A stretch of 64,000 nt of DNA, taken from assembly GCF_009720525.1 (NCBI RefSeq), contig NZ_CP043930.1, positions 558,001 through 622,000 of the forward strand. The letters are read 5' to 3'. Of the stretch, positions 1 through 12,647 are shown piece by piece. This DNA is from Gimesia benthica (lineage in GTDB: Bacteria; Planctomycetota; Planctomycetia; Planctomycetales; Planctomycetaceae). Below the pieces are notes generated by a model. The model saw only the letters and a program-made list of their open reading frames with translations. It was not told the origin of the DNA and made no database searches. The position numbers and the translations under genes are program-made. The stretch's first letter is position 1. The number at the start of each line of letters is the position of its first letter.

Positions 1-1783
1 TCCCCCGCTTAATCGCTTTGCGAATCGTTTCCGGAGTGATGTTGTGCTCGCGGTTATACTCTTCCTGAATCGCGCGGCGGCGTTCCGTTTCCTCAATCGC
101 ACTCTGCATACTGGGAGTCACTCGATCTGCATAGAGAATCACCTCAGCATTCACATGTCGTGCCGAACGCCCGATTGTCTGAATCAGACTTGTTTCACTT
201 CGCAGAAAACCTTCCTTATCTGCATCCAGAATGGCGACCAGTGACACTTCCGGAATATCCAGTCCTTCGCGCAACAGGTTAATCCCCACAACCACATCAT
301 ACTTCTGCTCGCGGAGCCCCCGCAGAATTTCAACCCGCTCAAAGGCATCAAGTTCAGAATGCAGCCATGCGCAGCGAATGCCTTCTTCCTGAAAATAAGA
401 CGACAGATCCTCCGCCAGCCGCTTGGTCAGGGTCGTTACCAGCACACGCTCATTTACCTCCACCCGCTTGAGAATTTCTTCCTTCAGATGAGGCACCTGA
501 CCGCGAGCCGGGACAATGCGTATCGCAGGATCAATCAACCCCGTGGGTCGAATGACCTGTTCAACAACTTCCCCCTCAACGCGTTCCAGCTCCCAGTCGC
601 CTGGTGTCGCGGAAACGAAAACAGTCTGCTTACGGCGTTCGTTCCATTCTTCGAAGGTGAGAGGCCGGTTATCGAGAGCCATTGGCAACCGGAATCCATG
701 ATCGACCAGGTTTGTCTTACGCGAACGATCCCCGGCAAACATGGCTCGAATCTGAGAGACTGTTACGTGCGATTCATCTACGAACAACAGGAAATCATCA
801 GGAAAGAAGTCCAGCAGTGTATCCGGTGGGGAACCTGGTTTTCTGCCCGCCAGAGCACGGCTGTAATTCTCGATACCCGGGCAAAAGCCAACCTCCTCCA
901 GCAGTTCCATATCGTAGCGGGTCCGGGCACTGAGCCGCTGAGATTCCAGCAACTTCCCTTCGCTCTGTAACACCTGCAGCCGCTCATCCAATTCTGTCTG
1001 AATCTCTTTGATCGCTGATTCAATCCGTTCCTGCGGAAGAACAAAGTGCTTGGCAGGGTAAATGTAGGCCTCGTTGACCGTTCGTAATACCTCGCCCGTC
1101 AAAGGATCAATGATCGCCAGGTTTTCGATTTCGTCTCCCCAGAACTCGATCCGATAGGCGAACTCTTCATATGCTGGCCAGCATTCAACTACGTCTCCAC
1201 GTACGCGAAACCGGGCTCGCGCCAGTTCAACGTTGTTGCGATCATACTGAATATCTACCAGTCTGCGGAGCATATCATCCCGGTCAATCTCCTCTCCCAC
1301 ACGCAGGGGAATCATCATCTCCAGGTAGTCTTTGGGTGACCCTAAACCATAGATACAACTCACGCTGGCAACCACGATCACGTCCCGCCGACTGACGAGT
1401 GCACTGGTCGCAAGAAGCCGGAGTCGATCAATCTCATCATTGATCGAAGCGTCTTTCTCAATATAAATATCGCGCTGCGGGATATAGGCTTCCGGCTGAT
1501 AGTAGTCGTAATAACTTACGAAATAAGTGACCGCATTATTCGGAAAGAACTCTTTGAATTCAGAATACAATTGCGCTGCCAGAGTTTTATTGTGTGAAAG
1601 TATCAGAGCAGGACGTCCCAGTTCTGCGATCACATTGGCCATTGTGAACGTTTTACCAGATCCGGTCACCCCCAGCAGAACCTGGTCAGACTTGCCTTCT
1701 TTGATGCCTTTCACCAGTCCATCGATGGCACGGGGCTGATCCCCCGAAGGTTGAAAGTCACTCTGTAACTGAAACACGGACAT
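1..1783 (-). CDS. uvrB: UvrABC excision nuclease subunit B (C-terminus outside window)
   Basis: Damage-verification helicase-like subunit of nucleotide excision repair, acting with UvrA and UvrC in the cytoplasm. Reading leftwards from the ATG at 1783 the frame stays open for 594 codons to the window edge, so about 80-100 residues and the C-terminal UVR domain are missing. Near the N-terminus the Walker A motif GVTGSGKT is visible, followed by the aromatic beta-hairpin stretch [12 protein letters not shown] that is diagnostic of UvrB. The last visible residues ([15 protein letters not shown]) match the usual start of the C-terminal linker. No strong ribosome site precedes the ATG. The frame is uninterrupted. 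Identity is very secure; only the end is unknown. Confidence 0.97.
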   Translation of the reverse strand, partial: MSVFQLQSDFQPSGDQPRAIDGLVKGIKEGKSDQVLLGVTGSGKTFTMANVIAELGRPALILSHNKTLAAQLYSEFKEFFPNNAVTYFVSYYDYYQPEAYIPQRDIYIEKDASINDEIDRLRLLATSALVSRRDVIVVASVSCIYGLGSPKDYLEMMIPLRVGEEIDRDDMLRRLVDIQYDRNNVELARARFRVRGDVVECWPAYEEFAYRIEFWGDEIENLAIIDPLTGEVLRTVNEAYIYPAKHFVLPQERIESAIKEIQTELDERLQVLQSEGKLLESQRLSARTRYDMELLEEVGFCPGIENYSRALAGRKPGSPPDTLLDFFPDDFLLFVDESHVTVSQIRAMFAGDRSRKTNLVDHGFRLPMALDNRPLTFEEWNERRKQTVFVSATPGDWELERVEGEVVEQVIRPTGLIDPAIRIVPARGQVPHLKEEILKRVEVNERVLVTTLTKRLAEDLSSYFQEEGIRCAWLHSELDAFERVEILRGLREQKYDVVVGINLLREGLDIPEVSLVAILDADKEGFLRSETSLIQTIGRSARHVNAEVILYADRVTPSMQSAIEETERRRAIQEEYNREHNITPETIRKAIKRG

Positions 1784-1954
1784 GGTTGCTCTACTCTCTG
1801 CGTCTGGTCAGCGCACCGGTTCACCTCTGACCGGAACGGGGAAATGCATCTCTTCTATGTCAGATATTGTAGAGCATCCTGGTGTCGCGAATAAAGGGAG
1901 CCACTGATTCCCGGCAGAGAACTAATAATCCCAGCCCGGACACCTAAAAAATGA

Positions 1955-2959
1955 CTATGCTTCCGGATGGAGTGAGTCCGGATCGGTGTCGTCACTTAGA
2001 CCCACCTCTGGTTGATCGCTCACAGCAGATTCGTCCTCAGGAGCAGCATCCGAAGCGACTTGATCAGGCTCAGTCTCGCCCGACTCGGGAAGTGCCTCTA
2101 CTTCTACCTGAGCTGTCTGCACCATCTCGGGATCATTTGTTTCGACACTGGCAACTTCCTCTTCCGCATGCTCAGGTACCGACGCGTCAGTAGTCTCCGC
2201 TATCGGAGCGCAGTCTGAGTCTTGCGTTTCGGGCAGGGGAGCCATAATCCAGATTTCGCCGTAATCTTCCGGCTGATCTGCCCGGAAATGATGATGACGA
2301 AGCAGTTCCAATATCGCCAGAAAGATCCCGGTGATCCGACTGCGCAGTTTTTCGCCTTCAAAGAATGCACTGAAGGCGAGTTTCCCTTCCTGACGCACGC
2401 GGGCTCCGATTCGCTCTACATATGTGGAGATTGGCGTGTCGTCATAAGTGATGCTCGACTCCTCTTCGACTTCTTTGCGTTTCACTACGCGGGCCAGCGC
2501 ACTGACCAGGTCCCAAAGTTCGACCTCCTTGATGAGATCCTCTGCAGGATCCTTACCCGATTTGGGCCGTTCATCTGATAGTCGGGGATAACGCTCCTGC
2601 CATTCAGCAGCGTGTTCTTCCAGAGCGTTCGCTGCATCTTTGAACTTCTTGTATTCCAGCAACTGCTGAATCAGATCGCTGCGGGGATCGTCAATCACTT
2701 CCGCAATTTCTTCTTCTTCCGCCCGGGGAAGTACCATCCGGCTTTTGATTTCCGCCAGGGTACTCGCCATCACCAGAAAGTCACCCACCAGATCCAGATC
2801 AATCAGTTCCAGCACGTCTAGAAACTCATTGAAGGATGACGTAATCGTAGCCACAGGCAGGTCCAGAATGTCGAGCTCATTCCGACGGATCAGGTACAAC
2901 AGCAGGTCCAATGGACCACTGTATATCTGCAACTCGACCTTATATTGGGCAGTCGTCAT
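1955..2959 (-). CDS. scpA: Segregation and condensation protein A (kleisin)
   Basis: Kleisin subunit that bridges SMC heads and pairs with ScpB in the bacterial condensin complex, needed for chromosome segregation. The N-terminal SMC-binding region (residues about 8-90, with YSGPLDLLLYLIRR and a following DLVGDFLVMAS helix) is typical. The winged-helix end lies around residues 190-245. After about residue 240 there is a roughly 95-residue, strongly acidic, low-complexity tail (many E, D, S, P) that ordinary ScpA proteins of about 250 residues lack. ScpB is not adjacent. The ATG at 2959 lacks an obvious Shine-Dalgarno sequence but is the first start before the conserved N-terminus. Identity secure; the role of the tail is unknown. 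Confidence 0.93.
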   Translation of the reverse strand: MTTAQYKVELQIYSGPLDLLLYLIRRNELDILDLPVATITSSFNEFLDVLELIDLDLVGDFLVMASTLAEIKSRMVLPRAEEEEIAEVIDDPRSDLIQQLLEYKKFKDAANALEEHAAEWQERYPRLSDERPKSGKDPAEDLIKEVELWDLVSALARVVKRKEVEEESSITYDDTPISTYVERIGARVRQEGKLAFSAFFEGEKLRSRITGIFLAILELLRHHHFRADQPEDYGEIWIMAPLPETQDSDCAPIAETTDASVPEHAEEEVASVETNDPEMVQTAQVEVEALPESGETEPDQVASDAAPEDESAVSDQPEVGLSDDTDPDSLHPEA

Positions 2960-3300
2960 AAGTTTGGTTCGGGCTCTGTCACGTAATATCGTCAGGGCAA
3001 CATTACGATAACCTGTTCTCTGTCAGCGGGTTAGAATACTTATTTCAATTCAGGCGGTGGGCTATTTTTCGTCAGACTTCGCGCACACCAGCCTGCTATG
3101 ATCGTTATCGTCAGATTAACCGTCACAAATTGAAACTTTCCCCAGCTTCGGAGGGGAAAAGAAAAATCGGCAAGTCCTGATGACTTGCCGATTTTGATTC
3201 ATCGTTTTCCGATGACACAAAGCTGAAGCACCTTAAGTTCCTCTCAGCGATTTCATCCTGAACAATCGATGGAGAAGTGCCTCCGTGATCCATTTTGGAA
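2960..3300. other. Intergenic region between scpA and the C26-like gene
   Basis: No credible gene in either strand. It holds the upstream region of scpA (minus strand) and one strong hairpin, listed separately as a terminator, that would end the transcript of the C26-like gene entering from the right. A short hairpin (CCCAGCTTCGGAGGGG, 3140-3156) lies beside it. Confidence 0.6.
3161..3196 (-). terminator. Rho-independent terminator of the C26-like gene
   Basis: Perfect 14-bp stem (3163-3176 with 3182-3195) around a 5-base loop. On the minus strand the stem is followed by a run of five T. It lies about 105 bases beyond the stop codon of the gene ending at 3301. Confidence 0.75.
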
Positions 3301-4065
3301 TCACGCTGCTTTGCGGACAGGCATTTGCAGAATTTGTGGTTCTGGCTCTTCGCAGGCAGCCAGGAAGTTTTCGAAGACCTGCATATCCAGAGCGGAAGCA
3401 GAATGATTCTGCGGGTGCCACTGCACACCGACACAGAACCAGTCCTCATCAGGTACTTCGATTGCTTCAACAACACCATCCGGTGCTGTTGCAGAAACCA
3501 CAAACATTTTGGAAACATATTTCACAGCCATGTGATGCTGGCTGTTCACCCGAATTTCTCCGGGACCATACATTTTATCAACACGGGTACCAGGTACGAT
3601 ATCAATGATATGTCGCAGGTTCGCTTCAACACCATCACGGTGATACATGGCACCAGGAACATCTTCTGTCACATGCTGGTGCAGTGTTCCACCACTGATG
3701 ACATTCATCAGCTGCATACCAGATCCGATGGCCAACAACGGCATTTTCATTTCCATGGCCATGGTGCAGACGCGACGATCAAAGTCTTCACGACGCAGGG
3801 GCATGGCGCGGGAAGCAGGGTGCTTTTCGAATCCCAGGCGAATCGGATCCAGGTCCAGAGCACAACCCGAAAGTACCAGACCGTCCAGCTGTTCGAGCAT
3901 TTGTTTTAAGTCATCGTCATCGGCCAGCGGGGGAACCATGACGGGAATTCCGCCGGCATCGGTCACTGAGTCATAGTAGCCAGTGTAGAACCAGCTCAGT
4001 GCCTGTGTCTGTTTTTGCTCGGGGCGAAAGTCTCCGGTAATTCCGATCAGAGGTTTTTTTGACAT
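3301..4065 (-). CDS. Peptidase C26 / class I glutamine-amidotransferase-fold protein lacking catalytic residues
   Basis: Belongs by sequence to the gamma-glutamyl-GABA hydrolase (PuuD-like, peptidase C26) group: GITGDFR at the N-terminus, LVLSGCALDLDP in place of the usual LTGGxDxxP, PLLAIGSGMQLMNV at the nucleophile elbow and GVQWHPQ near the end. In active members the elbow reads GICRGMQ and the acid motif WHPE. Here the nucleophilic Cys is Gly114, the next Arg is Ser115, and the Glu after His217 is Gln219. Two of three catalytic positions are therefore changed, so it is probably not an amidohydrolase and may be a binding or regulatory pseudoenzyme. I chose the second ATG (4065), which sits 8 bases after AGGA; the first (4074) leaves no room. 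Length, 254 residues, is normal. A possible but unsupported alternative is that Ser115 acts as nucleophile. Confidence 0.85.
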   Translation of the reverse strand: MSKKPLIGITGDFRPEQKQTQALSWFYTGYYDSVTDAGGIPVMVPPLADDDDLKQMLEQLDGLVLSGCALDLDPIRLGFEKHPASRAMPLRREDFDRRVCTMAMEMKMPLLAIGSGMQLMNVISGGTLHQHVTEDVPGAMYHRDGVEANLRHIIDIVPGTRVDKMYGPGEIRVNSQHHMAVKYVSKMFVVSATAPDGVVEAIEVPDEDWFCVGVQWHPQNHSASALDMQVFENFLAACEEPEPQILQMPVRKAA

Positions 4066-4074
4066 CGAATCCAT

Positions 4075-4523
4075 CCTTCACTTCAAATGCACTTCCTGTG
4101 CGGTCAAAACGGGTTGGGGAGGTAACGGGATATCCCCAAAAACCGGGGACCGGAGAAAGCAGAGCGATACGCTAACGAAGTGCGTTCGAGCGGATGAAAT
4201 ATCCCCCCTGTCGAACGAATAGAAAATAGAATCCATTCTCTTCTAGCGGTCCGTTCCTTCGGTCCGTGTCGGACTGATGTGAATCAGTCCGTTTGAATGT
4301 CGTCTGTGAGTCAGTTCGAATCATTCAAGTGGGGGGATCTTAGTACCCCGTCTGAAGGCTGTCCAGCGAATCGATCATTTTGAGCGATTATTTTTTCAAG
4401 TTGCAGATCAGACACCATATCTTGTGCCTTGGGTGTTTCGCACACCTGAATTTGCATCACAAATCGGCTTTTTTCAGAGAATTCTTTTGAAACTGGGGTT
4501 TTCCCTGCGACAGACTGGCAGGC
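4075..4523. other. 449-base intergenic region with several hairpins
   Basis: No gene seen. It is the 5' side of the C26-like gene and the 3' side of the MFS gene, both on the minus strand. It contains a perfect hairpin (9-bp stem, 4270-4278 with 4283-4291), a direct repeat CGGTCCG (4248 and 4260), a 6-bp inverted repeat GTTCGA/TCGAAC, and a small hairpin TCCCC/GGGGA near 4130-4147. This may be a structured leader, but I recognise no riboswitch class. Confidence 0.4.
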
Positions 4524-5719
4524 TTAAGCCGTCTCTAAAGCTTCATTCTGTTGATTTGACTCGGTCGACAACGCCGGCAGGGCGGACGCACCAATGGCTG
4601 CCAGCAACAGGCAGGGAATAATCGCATAAAAGGCCAGATGGGGAGCTCCCAACGAAACGAAATGACTCGTAATTTTTGCCTGAATCATTCCGCCACCTCC
4701 CCAGGCCATGCCCATGGTAATTGCTGAAGCAACACCACCACCTTTGGGAAACAGTTGATGAGAATAAGAAACCATCGCTGGACTCGTCCCCCACAACACC
4801 AGCCCGCTGGGAACCAGCAGGAGCGTCATCAACCACGTGGGACAGCCTTCCCAGCCCAACACCAGCATCAGCGGAATTCCCAGCAGCGGACAGGCAATCA
4901 TAAACGCTTTTTCGTGACCGGATTTGAACCGGAACGCCATCAGTAACATGCCGACACTGGCAGAAAACAGAAAAACGGATTGCACTAACCCAATTTGAAA
5001 AGCAGAAACATTCTGATCTTTAAGAATGAAAGAAATCAGTTTGTCCATCGCCATGTTTGGAACCAGCCTCAATGAACAGACCATAAACAGGAACAGTGCC
5101 AGAGGGATTTTTCCTTCCAGCATATGATAGAGCGATTGAGGTTTCTGAGTTTTATCGCGTTCGAACAGTTTTGCTGGTGGTTTTCCAACGTAGTGTAGAA
5201 TCAGGATCAAACCGGCATACAAAGGAGCCAGGATCCAGACACTTTTCAAGCCCCAGGTTGTAACAATGGCACCACAGGCAATCGGTCCCAGCGCCAGTCC
5301 CATTGCGCCACCAAACATGAATAGCGACAAACTCCGTGTCCTGCGTTCGGGGATCAGAGCTCCCGCGACCACAGCGGCCTCGGGATGAAAGGAACCGATG
5401 CCCACGCCCCCAGTAACAATGCCACACACAATACCGCCACATTGGGAGCAGGTCCGACCAGAGGCATCATGATCGCCCCCAACACAGGACCAATCCATAA
5501 AATTGAGGGAATTGGATATCGATCGCGAATATAGCCGAAAACGGGTTGCGCCAGCGATGAAGCCAGTGCATGAATCGTCAAAACCAGAAACAATGCGTTT
5601 TCCGAAAGCGAGTGTACCCGTTCCAGTTCCCCCCAAAGGGGACCGACCACAATGGCTGAGGCATCAACGATGATGTGCGTGAGCGTGAGACAGATCAGAC
5701 AGCGATAAGCGTAGGGCAT
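4524..5719 (-). CDS. MFS transporter, interrupted by a one-base frameshift
   Basis: Inner-membrane major facilitator with about 12 hydrophobic segments; substrate not recognisable. The protein starts at the ATG at 5719 (MPYAYRC, a helix with a buried D) and the N-terminal half reads to codon AWASVPF. The C-terminal half continues in another frame from GGVGIGSFHPEAA to ETA at 4524. The two halves join exactly if the C run at 5407-5411 (a G run in the coding strand) had six bases instead of five, which gives an MFS-like segment LLLGGVGIGSFHPE and a protein of about 398 residues. Either a sequencing undercount or a true pseudogene. The FHPEAA and RRTRSLSLF portion resembles the fosmidomycin-resistance (Fsr) type MFS family, by memory of the family only. 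Confidence 0.75.
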
Positions 5720-5937
5720 TTTGAAACAGAATTTCGAGGCAGGGGATCAAACAGGAGGACAGCTGATATTCTACTGATGTGCCCCGTGAATTGGAAATCG
5801 GCTGCCCTGGAGCAGTCTGAGTTTTGATATGTTTTCGGCACGTGATATACAGGGATGATGCATTGTGATTTTAAGAAAAACAGGCTATACCAGCAGAAGT
5901 TCAGTGACTCAACCTTCGATTCAGGAAAGATGGATAC

Positions 5938-6417
5938 TTGGAAACAGCGGCAGAATGGTCCTTTGACTCAACCAGTGAAGCAGATACCCGGCGTCTAGGG
6001 GCACTGTTGGCCGCTCAACTGGTTCCAGGCACGGTCATTGCCCTGAATGGGAATTTGGGTGCCGGTAAAACTCGACTCGTCCAGGCGATTTCCGCGGCAC
6101 TGGGAGTCGATCCTTCTGAAGTAAACAGCCCCACCTTTGTACTGGTGCAAGAGTACGAAGGTCAACTTCCGCTCTACCACTTCGACACCTATCGTCTCAA
6201 AGATACAGACGAATTCCTGGAACTGGGAGCAGACGAATTATTGTATGCAGAGGGAGTATGCCTGATTGAATGGGCGGAAAAAGTTTCAGAAGTGCTGCCC
6301 CGTGATGTCTTGCAGATCACGATCACACACGCCTCAGAAACCGCTCGTCGCTTCGAATTCAGCGGACTGGGTCCTCGTTCAGCCAAAATCATCGCCGCTC
6401 TCAAAACCATAGGCTGA
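5938..6417 (+). CDS. tsaE: tRNA threonylcarbamoyladenosine biosynthesis ATPase TsaE
   Basis: P-loop ATPase that works with TsaB and TsaD to make the universal t6A37 modification of ANN-decoding tRNAs. The Walker A motif GNLGAGKT is at residues 38-45, followed by SPTFVLVQEY and the HFDTYRL motif typical of YjeE/TsaE. At 159 residues it is normal length. The start is TTG: in this frame a stop lies at 5905 and no ATG or GTG intervenes, and AGGAAAGA sits at 5923-5930, about 7 bases upstream. tsaB and tsaD are not nearby. The SDR gene follows after 41 bases and may be co-transcribed. Confidence 0.95.
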   Translation: METAAEWSFDSTSEADTRRLGALLAAQLVPGTVIALNGNLGAGKTRLVQAISAALGVDPSEVNSPTFVLVQEYEGQLPLYHFDTYRLKDTDEFLELGADELLYAEGVCLIEWAEKVSEVLPRDVLQITITHASETARRFEFSGLGPRSAKIIAALKTIG

Positions 6418-6458
6418 AACCATAACACCATAATGCCGCATCGGCAGGGAGGCCAGAC

Positions 6459-7466
6459 ATGATAAATCCAGCTGAGGAGAAACTGCTTGTTACAGGTGCG
6501 ACCGGACTGGTAGGCAGCCAGGTGATCCAGCGGGCGCTAGAACTCGGTCAACCAGTCACCGCTCTGGTCCGCTCTGTAGAGCAGGCGTCATTCCTGCAAG
6601 AGCAGGGGGCAGAACTGATTGAAGGCGACCTGACCCGTCCCGAAACTCTTCAAGGCAAGCTCTCGGGCGTTACCCAGGTCGTACATACCGCCGCCAAAGT
6701 GGGAGACTGGGGTAAGGTCGAAGAATACCGTCAGACCAACGTTACCGGTTTAATGAACCTGATCGCAGCTCTCCAGGAACAATGTAAGCTACAGCGATTT
6801 ATCCATATCAGCTCCCTGGGCGTTTATGCAGCCCGTGATCATCATGGCACTGATGAAACCGAGCCCCCTCATGCATCCGGCATTGATGGTTACACTTTGA
6901 GCAAAATCGAAGCAGAGCAACTGCTCCAGCAACAGTCGATTCCATATACCATTTTGCGTCCCGGATTCATTTATGGCCCCCGCGACCGGACCGTTCTGCC
7001 CCGAATTCTGGAGCGACTCCAGTCTGGTCAGTTTGCATATCTCGGCTCTCCTGAGAAACTGATGAATAACACCTATGTGAAACACCTGGTGGATGCTATC
7101 TTTCTCGCATTGAATCAGGAACAGGCCGTCGGTCAGATATACAATATCACCGACGTTACCCTGGTCAGCAAACGGGAGTTCATCTCAACGATCGCAGAAC
7201 AGGCCGGATACAAGTCACCAGAAAAAGTAGTCCCACTGTCGGTAGCCCGGCACCTCGCGAAACTGCTTGAGCGACTCTGGCGTCTGCTGGGAAAGAAACA
7301 GGCCCCCATCCTCTCTCAGGCACGTATCAAGTTTCTGGGATTGAATCTGGACTATAGCACGCTCAAAGCGCAGCATGAGCTGGGCTATGCACCACAGACG
7401 ACCTATCAAGAAGCCATGTCAGAGACTATTGACTGGTTTCGAGAACATCAGAAATTGCCAGGGTAA
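6459..7466 (+). CDS. Extended SDR, NAD(P)-dependent epimerase/dehydratase or 3-beta-HSD-like oxidoreductase
   Basis: Rossmann-fold enzyme of the extended short-chain dehydrogenase family. The dinucleotide motif TGATGLVGS is at residues 12-20, the catalytic Ser is around 118-119 (HISSLG) and the active-site pair is Tyr145/Lys149 (YTLSK). The LRPGFIYGPRDR stretch after it is typical of the NAD-dependent epimerase / 3-beta-hydroxysteroid dehydrogenase branch. Length, 335 residues, is normal. A weak GGGAGG lies upstream of the ATG. The substrate cannot be told from sequence: sugar-nucleotide, sterol-like or beta-hydroxy-acid substrates are all possible. It is near, but not obviously linked to, the squalene-hopene cyclase gene. 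Confidence 0.88.
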   Translation: MINPAEEKLLVTGATGLVGSQVIQRALELGQPVTALVRSVEQASFLQEQGAELIEGDLTRPETLQGKLSGVTQVVHTAAKVGDWGKVEEYRQTNVTGLMNLIAALQEQCKLQRFIHISSLGVYAARDHHGTDETEPPHASGIDGYTLSKIEAEQLLQQQSIPYTILRPGFIYGPRDRTVLPRILERLQSGQFAYLGSPEKLMNNTYVKHLVDAIFLALNQEQAVGQIYNITDVTLVSKREFISTIAEQAGYKSPEKVVPLSVARHLAKLLERLWRLLGKKQAPILSQARIKFLGLNLDYSTLKAQHELGYAPQTTYQEAMSETIDWFREHQKLPG

Positions 7467-7563
7467 CTCTTACTTGTGAATTCCCTGTGAAAATACCTGT
7501 TTTTATAGATCTCCAGAGAATGGGTATTTGACCCGACTCTCTCTTCAAGCTTAGAATAGCCAC

Positions 7564-7845
7564 ATGGAAAGTGAACTGACGTCTGCACCCGATCTGCCAG
7601 AGACAGAAACAAATCTCCCCCAGCGGAGTCGGCGGCGGTATATCATCAGCTATCTGATTCAACTGGCTATTTTCCTGACGATATACATCCTTTCCATCGG
7701 TCCATTGTTCTGGCAATGGTTTGCTTCGTACCACTCAATGAGCTCCCCATTCTTCGCCGCATTCTATATGCCACTCTTACTGGCCTGTGACCTCTGTCCG
7801 CCCCTCGCAGATGGCGTAAACTGGTACATCAATCTCTGGATCTAA
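7564..7845 (+). CDS. Small two-helix membrane protein, unknown function
   Basis: 93-residue product not recognised. An acidic N-terminus is followed by QRSRRRYIISY, a strongly hydrophobic segment (about residues 27-52) and a second one (about 60-80), so it probably sits in the inner membrane with two helices. There is no clear ribosome site. Support is the open frame and coherent hydrophobic pattern only; it could be spurious. A short perfect hairpin (ACCTGA/TCAGGT, 7849-7864) directly follows the stop but lacks a T run. Confidence 0.45.
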   Translation: MESELTSAPDLPETETNLPQRSRRRYIISYLIQLAIFLTIYILSIGPLFWQWFASYHSMSSPFFAAFYMPLLLACDLCPPLADGVNWYINLWI

Positions 7846-8128
7846 GCCACCTGACGATTCAGGTCAGTCAAGCTTGCAGCAGCTTTCAGGATCTGGTCGC
7901 CTGAAAAGAGACGCCCTGAATTCCCAGGCTTTTAACATCAAAGCTCGTCCATATCAAAAACCCAAACCTCAGTAGCGTAAGGTAGATTGACAAACCCAAT
8001 ATTCCAAATACACTCATTAACTGGAGCACTGTCGTGGAATTCTCCCCAGTGTCCTGCCTTAGATATCTCTCACTGCGCAAGCCAATAACTGCCTGGACGG
8101 CAGCCATCATATGGGAGCACGGAAACTC

Positions 8129-11646
<3,518 letters not shown>

Positions 11647-11780
11647 GCCCGTTGCAGCGACAAACCGTTTAAAAGTGCTGTTTTCGACTGATTTTTAAGA
11701 AATCCGGGGCTCCAGACGAACCGAAAATAAGATATAGTTGCGCTACCGATACGGTAAATTTGCACATTCAGGAAGAAAAA

Positions 11781-12383
11781 ATGGTTAAAAAAACATCGGG
11801 AATACTTTTGCTGGCGCTGACAGGACTCTCAGCACCGTTCTGGTTTTCTGCAACCAGGGCAAACCAGCAGACAGGAGAATCCCGTCAGCCACTGCAAACC
11901 CGTCAGGCCGTTCTGCAGCAGATTCCACCTCGTGTAAAACCAGAGTGTGAGAGAGCGAATTCCCCTCAAAAGCCTGTATCTCAGGCTCAAGAATCGGACG
12001 TCATTACTGGCGAGATGATTTCACAGTTGACTCCCGAAGAGATTCTGACCCGGCTCGTTGGACGTTGGGAGCAGACCAAAAGCACCAGCCGACAGATCCT
12101 TACCATCGAAGAGAACGGCAAGGCGACGATGATCGTCGAACCTCAGGGACTCTGGACTGCTGTCCTGGGAGACCGGGTCACGATCAATATTGAGTGGAGC
12201 CTCAATCAGGGGAAACTGACACTGCGAACCATTGGCGGAAGTCCAGAGAGTAAAGTAGATTACATCAAACAACTCTGGGGAGAAGAATTTGTCCGGGAAA
12301 TTCACAGCATTGAGAACAAAATGTTCACACTGCGGGATGACTCCGGCGAAGTGAATCAAAAATGGATCCGCACTTCCTACTGA
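11781..12383 (+). CDS. Exported protein of unknown function
   Basis: 200-residue product that I do not recognise. It starts at the ATG at 11781, preceded by AGGAAGAA, giving MVKKTSGILLLALTG, a typical Sec signal peptide with possible cleavage near residue 28. A Gln/Pro-rich linker follows to about residue 80. A compact C-terminal domain of about 110 residues contains LVGRWEQ and several beta-strand-like segments (GKATMIVEPQG, KLTLRTIGG), resembling a small lipocalin-like or DUF-type beta barrel. It lies 134 bases after dnaE. A single-domain periplasmic or cell-surface protein is the most that can be said. Confidence 0.75.
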   Translation: MVKKTSGILLLALTGLSAPFWFSATRANQQTGESRQPLQTRQAVLQQIPPRVKPECERANSPQKPVSQAQESDVITGEMISQLTPEEILTRLVGRWEQTKSTSRQILTIEENGKATMIVEPQGLWTAVLGDRVTINIEWSLNQGKLTLRTIGGSPESKVDYIKQLWGEEFVREIHSIENKMFTLRDDSGEVNQKWIRTSY

Positions 12384-12647
12384 TCAAAACTTCCGTTTAT
12401 CCCGTCAGTTACGCTTCCATGCCACTCCGAAACTTGTACTCTCATCTATTTCGCCTATCATAGAGGCACATGGCTTCTGCCTCTGATCTTGCGAATTCAG
12501 GCAGGACGCTCAAGATTCACCTTCTGTTGCATTTTCTCTATACAGAAATCCACACACCGTAATTCAGGCGGGTGAAGAAGCGTAATTAAGAGGCTGGCAC
12601 TTCAGCCAGTGATACCAACGTTGTTTACTACTGAAAGATCTTTTTTA

